Positions 58,095 through 64,000 of a stretch of DNA of 64,000 nt are shown one piece after another; the stretch's first letter is position 1, and every line of letters starts with the position of its first letter. A program made the translations under genes and the position numbers. Source of the DNA: Xanthostigma xanthostigma (taxonomy: Eukaryota > Arthropoda > Insecta > Raphidioptera > Raphidiidae); NCBI GenBank assembly GCA_963575645.1, contig OY754466.1, positions 1,900,001 to 1,964,000 of the forward strand, written 5' to 3'. The notes below the pieces were generated by a model, which saw only the letters and a list, made by a program, of their open reading frames with translations, was not told where the DNA came from and did not search any database.

Positions 58095-58457
58095 ACTAGT
58101 GGTCTCGTCCGGTTTCACCCGGGTGCAGAAGGACGAATGGTGGGGGGGAGGAACATGAGTACGCACATTCATGTTTAGTTTACCAAGATTAATGTTGTGT
58201 CCAAATTTCATGATGATCGGAATTACCGTTCAAAAGTTTTTGTCGGACGAGCAACTTTTGAGTTACATTTTTCAACATTTTTTATTGATGCTCCGCTCCT
58301 ATTGGTCGTAGCGTGATATTATATAGCCTATAGCCTGCCTCGATAAATGGGGTATCCAACAAAAAAACATTTTTTCAATTCGAACCAGTAGTTCCTGAGA
58401 TTAGCGCGTTCAACCAAACAAACAAACAAACTCTTCAGCTTTATATATTAGTATAGA
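58095..58457 (-). mobile_element. Non-autonomous Helitron, first family
   Basis: The minus strand starts TCTATACTAATATATAAAGC at 58457 and ends with ACCCGGGTGAAACCGGACGA then GACCACTAG before T. At 363 bp it is a compact full-length copy, useful as the family reference. Confidence 0.85.
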
Positions 58458-58938
58458 TTTTACGTTCCGCATCTTTTCCGCCAGATTTCTCCTGTGCGTG
58501 GAACTGATATCTCAAAGCAAAAAACAATACAAAACATAACCCGATTAACAAAATGTAATTTTGTATTTTGTGGAGGTGTATGTAAATAAAACAATACAAT
58601 TGAATTTATGTAAACCTCACCCCTCCCATTTATAACAATGGTCGTAAAATTGACAAATATATGCAGCGTTGCAGAAAGCATTGTCCGAAAATATGATTTG
58701 ACAATGACCTTAGACTGTGAACGTACACATTTCTTCAAAATTAAAGCATCGTAGAGTTTCAAAACCAATCTATAACGAATCGATCGAAACAATATTTTTT
58801 TTAAAACTGCATTTTAATAAATATTTTCTTTTTTTACAATTTCTTCTTCAAAATAACATTGTCCTAGGAATTTTTATTAAAGTTCAGGTAGAAAAACGAT
58901 TTTTTTTCTATATGTAGATCAGGTGTTTTGTTTTTTAA

Positions 58939-59434
58939 TCTCGTGTCACAGTGTTTGTTATCGAACTCCTCCGAAACGGCTTGACCGATTTTCATGACAT
59001 TTTTTGTATATACTTGGTAGGTCTGAGAATAGGTCGTAGGCTATTTTTTATACCCCTATCGGTGATAAAAGGGTGACCCTCTCCAGAATTTTTTGTTTTG
59101 TTTTTTGGACAAATTTTTTTAAAATGTTTTTATGATTTGCCATTGAAAAAATACTTATAACCCTAAATTTTCACCGTTCTACCACCAACCCCTGCTTGCA
59201 GTATACATCTCTTTACATTTATATTTATTCGACACTAGATGACACAATATAGATACATGTAAATATTTACATCAAAAATGGAGGTTTGAGTTTAAAATAA
59301 GTAAAAAAGCAGGGAACTGCAGAAAATGTGGACACAACATTCATCTCGGTAAACTAAGATGAATGTGCGTACTCATGTCCCTCCCTTCCCCATTCGTTCT
59401 TTTGCACCCGTGTGAAACCGGGCGGGACCGCTAT
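58939..59434 (+). mobile_element. Helitron-like element, TCTCGTGTCACA start
   Basis: It starts TCTCGTGTCACAGTGTTTGT, has the body CGGCTTGACCGATTTTCATG, and ends CCGGGCGGGACCGCTAT, an altered CTAG. The last 110 bases match the 3' end of the first family, so its two ends come from different families. Confidence 0.6.
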
Positions 59435-59734
59435 AGTATTATAATAAAAAAGATACGAAAATCTGTTTTCGATAAAGATTCCTGATTAGATAACATGACT
59501 TTTTTTTTTTACACATCCATGAAATAAGTTACTGACAGTCTAAGTTTTTCAATGACTCATCTTTTCAGAATTTCCTATGTCTGTATAACTTCTCATTGGC
59601 TCCCGTTCTCGTATATTGCGTCATAAAAATATATCGCTGTTAAAATTGAAATTAGAATGAGCTCTTTAGGACGTTACCAAAGTAAACAAGACAATAGGTC
59701 ATATTATGCATGATACTTCAAAATGGTTTAAATT

Positions 59735-60155
59735 TTTGACGTGATAACGTCTTATAAATTGATGAAACACCGGCTGCACGCACGAAAAAGAGTAACGTTC
59801 CGCAAGCGAGAGCGCGATATAAGCGATAGTCTCTCTCTTCTCGCGTGACGTCAGAGAGTAGTGTGCGTTCAACATTTTTTTCGGCTGTTCCAGCGAAAGC
59901 TACATCTGACAGATGGCCAGATAAATTAAACGGTTTGTTAACAAATATATAATATATATACATTCTTTTAAATGTCTTTTATAATTGCTTAAAAATATGT
60001 ATTTTGCTTTGGTTGATCAAATTATTAGTCGGTAAAAATATAGTTTGACAGCTACTAAAATTTAGGTTATGTATTATTAAATATGATATTCGAGCGGAAT
60101 ACGTTATCACGTAAAACTATCGTCTGTAAACCGACTTTACAGACAAGCAATTTTT
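59735..60155. mobile_element. Element with ACGTGATAACGT termini, longer copy
   Basis: It begins TTTGACGTGATAACGTCTTA and ends TACGTTATCACGTAAAACTA plus GTAAACCGACTTTACAGACA, as in the copy at 5482. The interior carries CGCAAGCGAGAGCGCGATAT and TCTCGCGTGACGTCAGAGAG, shared with 30069-30337. Confidence 0.65.
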
Positions 60156-60421
60156 TTTTGGAAATATATTTTAGTTCCTGATCATATCGTAATGGTTATT
60201 TTATTAATCTATAATCACTTAAAAAAAATACAAATAATAAAAAAGAAATGTAGAAAATACGCGCTTTTTTCGAATTTTCAAAACGCCGCGTGACGTCAGA
60301 GTATATATCAATAACAGTTTCCATGGCGACTGTGTCGTCTCAGTAAGATTACGTCAGTATTTAGAACATTAACAATTTGATACGTTGACGTTTCGGTCCG
60401 GATTTGGATCTTCTTCAGAAC

Positions 60422-61271
60422 AGAGCTGGGCGGTACTGAGTACAAGTACTTGGAAAAAGTACTTTAAGTACATATTTTTGTACTTTGTACTTTGTATTCC
60501 GAGTACTTTTAAAAATTGTACTTGGTACTTGTACTTGTAACGATCTGTTGAATGTACTTTGTACTTTCAGCTTGTTTCTAAGTACAAGTACATTAAAATA
60601 CACTTTTATGAAGAAAGAAGTCTTGTGTAGAAGTTTTAAAAATTAGGCGTTTTTTTTAGTTTGCGATTTTTCCATAAAGAATCGCTACTTTCTTGTGAAC
60701 ATTTCTGGGTACCCTGTTTGTTCCAAGCAGCCAGCAAACGGTAACGAAACCGTCAACTGCATGCGCAGTAGCTAAAAAGATACTGGAACACGTTTTAGCT
60801 ATCTGCGCATGATGGTGACGGTTTCGTTACCGTTTGCTGGCTGCTTGGAACAAACCTATTAATGCAGGGTTTCTTGAAACATTGCTTTTTGTCTTTATTT
60901 AGTTGTTTATTTTTCTATTTTCAGTATTTTCATTTTTTTGTTTTTGTATTAATTCACATTTAATATAAATAAAATATAATTCATAAAAACATTTTGTGCG
61001 TACGTCACTCTCTGTGTATTTTAATTTCATAAATAATCGAGCTTGTAGGGTTTGTTTGTAGTTTGTACCACAAAGGTGTACTGAGGCTGGGTGTACCACA
61101 TTGTGTCCAATGTACTTGTAAAAAGTACTCGTAAAATCCAAGTACTTGTACTCAGTACATGTACTCAGTACTTAGTCAAGTACTTTGTACTTTGTACTTA
61201 TTGGACGAAAATGGAAAGTACTTTGTACTTGGTACTCCAAGTACATTTTCATTGTACTTGGCCCAGCTCTG
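60422..61271. mobile_element. hAT element with AAGTAC-rich ends and 8-bp target duplication
   Basis: The ends CAGAGCTGGGC and GCCCAGCTCTG are flanked by a perfect direct repeat, CTTCAGAA (60414-60421, 61272-61279). About 150 bases at each end are packed with AGTACTTGTAC/AAGTACAAAGTAC motifs. A second inverted repeat, TGTTCCAAGCAGCCAGCAAA with its complement, lies inside at 60719-60856. No transposase. Confidence 0.9.
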
Positions 61272-61615
61272 CTTCAGAAATATAAAAATAATTAATAATT
61301 AATTTCTAATTCGTATTTAAAAATATTCGCTTAAAGTTTTTAACATTTTGACATCAATCATGACGTCACATAAACCCCCCAACATGGCCGATTGTTTAAA
61401 CTGTCTATTTTTTAATGTGAAATTTAATATTTTTTTTCTTATGATAATATTACATTTTTAAATGATTATCTATTTTTCCCGTATTATGGTTGACTAAATA
61501 ATCTATATTAAAAATATAAAAAAAAATACTAGCATTTGACCTATTGGTACAAGCAGCAAAATTACAATTTGTAAAACTGCGGGTAAATAACCTTAGATCT
61601 TTGATTTGTATAGTG

Positions 61616-61949
61616 CAGGGGTCGGCAACCTGTGGCTCGCGAGCCGCATGCGGCTCTTTTGGTGTAAAGTTGCGGCTCTCCAGTTCCATACGCAAAAAGT
61701 AATTATTTTATTATATAAACCCTTAAAAATCGTCCAACGATCCATGATTGAGTACCATGTCTATCTCTCCACTCGCGTCTCACCCGCACCGCTCCCGTCG
61801 CGACGTGTCGTCCTCGGATATATATATTATACCTATATAAGCAAATACTATTATACTGAAACGAAAATGTTTAGTGGCTCTTTAAAAACTGGGAAATTTT
61901 GTAAATTGTAACTTTTGGCTCTTCCGTCCCAAAAGATTGCCGACCTCTG
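61616..61949. mobile_element. hAT MITE (CAGGGGTCGGCAA family) with 8-bp target duplication
   Basis: CAGGGGTCGGCAACCTGTGG at the left and TTGCCGACCTCTG at the right are flanked by the perfect octamer GTATAGTG (61608-61615, 61950-61957). The GGCTCGCGAGCCGCATGCGG block after the left end is typical of a hAT family seen in many animals. Confidence 0.92.
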
Positions 61950-62158
61950 GTATAGTGACCTCCCCCAACAAACGTATTTATTTGAGGCTGATTCCCAAAG
62001 AAGAAATGAGTCTGTATGGCTGATGGCGTTGTAGTCCAAGAGCCATCAAAGATTTTTGAGTAGATATTTGAGGCATCGTAAAAATTTGTGATTTTTGTGA
62101 AGCACAATACTTTATTTACTGTAGGACATAGTTTTGCAATCCGTGACGTCAGCAGAAT

Positions 62159-62333
62159 ATGGTGGAAGCAAAGGTGTTTTATATAAATATCTATTTATTT
62201 TATTGATTATATTTATTATGCTATAAATAACGATTTTTATCGAGTAGTAGATCCTGATAAATGATTTTAAATTTCGAAAAAATAAAACCAATAACAGAAA
62301 AAATGCCAACATAGCACCTTTGCTTCCACCATG
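62159..62333. mobile_element. Short MITE, ATGGTGGAAGCAAAGGTG termini
   Basis: TATGGTGGAAGCAAAGGTG and CACCTTTGCTTCCACCAT are perfect inverted ends 175 bp apart. A single related end (GTGGTGGAAGTAAAGGTG) is at about 41048. Confidence 0.75.
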
Positions 62334-62339
62334 TACAAC

Positions 62340-63074
62340 ACGTGTACCTACCCTATAAGTGTACTACGGATTTTTTTATAGTAAAGCACGGTTTTACTGC
62401 TTTTACTTAAATTTTAATAATAATAACCACAGAAACACTATTAAATATCTTTTTAATTAGTCGGGCACAACGGTTTTTTTTTGTTTTCAATAATTTATTA
62501 AGGTTTTAACTTTAATTTAAATAGTTTTTTTTTTTATTTCCACCGACTAGTTTTGGAGAAATCAAGGAAAACATATCATCCATCTACCGTTTTACCATAA
62601 AGCCAATGTTAAAAATGCCTACTTTTGAAGTCATTTATTTATTTAAATAATCGGGCAACCCCCCCTAAAATTTTCAGAATTGGTGTAGACTTAGTCCAAC
62701 TTCATATAAAAAAAATCAAGCCTTTTATTTAAAATTGCCTTGGTGCTTGTACTACCTTAAATTATTTTTTTTTACTTATTTTTTATTTGTTTTCAATTTG
62801 CTTCTCTCTGAGACCAAAATTCAAAAATAATGTTACCCGGACCATAATAACGAATCGATTGACACCTTATTTATCAAAATCGGATGAGTAGTTTAGGCGC
62901 TATGGTGGAACATCCGTAAATACAAACATACATAGACTGCTAAACGCATAACCCTTCCTTTTGGCTTCGTCGCAGTCGGGTAAAAATAAAACTTACCTCG
63001 GTTAACTTTAAATCTTAAAAGAACTGTTACGGTAGTAAGGTTATGTAATGTTGTTGTTCATTTGTTTGTTGCAG
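62340..63074. other. End of HDAC4 intron 1
   Basis: AT-rich sequence without an element I can define. The block CGGATGAGTAGTTTAGGCGC then CATCCGTAAATACAAACATA is a generic repeat fragment. The acceptor TTTGTTTGTTGCAG ends at 63074. Confidence 0.45.
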
Positions 63075-63179
63075 TTAAAAAAGCAGCAGGAATTACAGCA
63101 GCACATTTTGCAACAGCAGTTCGAAGCGCGGAGACAGCAGTTGGCCGAACAACATGAACAGCAGCTGCAGCACCTCAAG
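63075..63179 (+). CDS. HDAC4: Histone deacetylase 4, shared Gln-rich coiled-coil exon
   Basis: Thirty-five codons read LKKQQELQQHILQQQFEARR then QQLAEQHEQQLQHLK. They lie between acceptor TTGCAG and donor GTGGGT, phase 0 at both ends. This is the N-terminal glutamine-rich helix of class IIa histone deacetylases, which in HDAC4 mediates oligomerisation and precedes the MEF2-binding segment. The pattern QQLAEQHEQQLQ matches insect HDAC4 closely from memory. The exon accepts either upstream start (37276 or 56936). The MEF2-binding region, the 14-3-3 serines and the zinc-dependent catalytic domain must lie to the right of the window. The open frames that continue past 63180 run into intron. Confidence 0.85.
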
Positions 63180-64000
63180 GTGGGTGGGAACGCGATTAAC
63201 AAACACACGCGAAAGAGAGAGAGAGAGCGGCTGCGCGCGAACGGGAACGGGGAATCCCCTCGTTGCAGTGTTCGCCTCCTGTTGTGTGTGTGCGTTTCGC
63301 GCGCCAACGGGAGAGCGGCGCGCGGACGCCCACTCCTGACACTGACTTGGGATCACGGATATATTTGTGAAATTATTTAACGGGATGCGAGATGCGACCG
63401 TGTTCCATATCTTCTATCTATCTATCCAGGGCAGGAGTCGGCAACCTGCGGCTCTTTTGATGTAAAGTTGCGGCTCTATAGCCTATAGCCTTCCTCGATA
63501 AATGAACTATCCAACAAAAAAATGTTTTTTCAATTCGGACCAGTAGTTCCTGAGATTAGCGCGTTCAACCAAACAAACAAACTCTTCAGCTTCATATATT
63601 ATAGTATATTATATAGAAGATGGGTACAAAAAAATATAAACAGAAAAAAGTGGATGTAACTGAAAATTCGCTCTAGGAATCTTTAAAACTGTTCAATTAC
63701 GATTTTATTTATTTGAATTAATTGAGCTAACGTCTATATAATTCATTAAAAAAACAACTCTCACAGTATGTTGATTTTGTAATCCGTTACTAGGTATATA
63801 ATATATTAAAAAACACCGGACAACCATGTAAAATCTGTACTAATATATAAAGCTGAAGAGTTGGTTTGTTTGTTTGTTTGAACGCGCTAATCTCAGGAAC
63901 TACTGGTTCAAATTGAAAAAAAATTTTTTTGTTGCATAGCCCATTTATCGAGGAAGGCTATAGGCTATATAATATTACGCTACGACCATTAAGACCGGAG
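63180..64000. other. Start of the next HDAC4 intron; truncated hAT and Helitron pieces
   Basis: A 47-base left end of the CAGGAGTCGGCAACCTGCGG hAT family lies at about 63425-63472 and joins directly to a truncated minus-strand Helitron (63473-63600: TATAGCCTTCCTCGATAAAT to AACTCTTCAGCTTCATATAT). Confidence 0.6.
63834..64000 (+). mobile_element. Helitron 5' end, runs off the window
   Basis: TCTGTACTAATATATAAAGC after A begins a first-family copy that continues through CGAGGAAGGCTATAGGCTAT to the last base. Confidence 0.8.

Noticed and set aside
63041-63380. Open frames extending beyond the HDAC4 exon on both strands
   Set aside because: The exon is bounded by TTGCAG and GTGGGT. The extensions and antisense Cys-rich frames come from the CAG-rich codons and the GC-rich intron start.

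Overview
The window is AT-rich animal nuclear DNA with interrupted genes (introns from under 90 bp to about 26 kb, clean GT-AG boundaries) and a very dense load of DNA transposons. I place it in an insect, most likely a moth or butterfly (Lepidoptera). The reasons are Helitron copies that start TC and end CCGGGCGGGACCGCTAG before T, a dispersed repeat ending in a GAAGTCGGTTAA-type tail, a Cys-Gly-Pro repeat protein of the insect sperm-tail type, and an insect-type HDAC4. The species cannot be named from sequence alone.

Layout, left to right. (1) 2.86-5.35 kb, minus strand: the first four coding exons of a fibrillar collagen (signal peptide, acidic stretch, VWC domain, minor helix, telopeptide, start of the major helix). 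The gene runs off the left edge, and a small unrecognised two-exon candidate gene lies at 1.36-1.62 kb. (2) 5.4-12.6 kb: transposon-rich DNA with a composite Helitron, a LINE 3' fragment and a TTAA element. (3) 12.6-14.9 kb, minus strand: a two-exon Cys-Gly-Pro-rich protein gene whose intron holds a 900-bp foldback. (4) 19.0-21.4 kb, plus strand: an 801-residue protein with an N-terminal coiled coil that I do not recognise. (5) 23.9-26.3 kb, minus strand: a four-exon secreted His/Gly/Asp-rich protein. (6) 31.3-33.8 kb, plus strand: a four-exon Cys-rich protein that shares its central motif with the gene in (3). (7) 37.3 kb to the right edge, plus strand: the 5' part of histone deacetylase 4. 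It has a long-N-terminus first exon at 37.3 kb, a candidate four-residue alternative first exon at 56.9 kb and the first shared Gln-rich coiled-coil exon at 63.1 kb. The 25.7-kb first intron is packed with hAT, Tc1/mariner, pogo-like, TTAA, foldback and Helitron copies.

The genes do not form one pathway. The two Cys-rich genes are related and lie in opposite orientation about 16 kb apart, which suggests an old local inverted duplication. Much of the window's information is in its mobile elements. Several hAT copies keep perfect 8-bp target duplications, three deleted mariner copies share one architecture, and several near-perfect palindromes of 0.5-0.9 kb sit inside introns, where transcription could make long hairpin RNA. 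Splice models, reading frames and exon phases were worked out by hand. No homology search or expression data were available.
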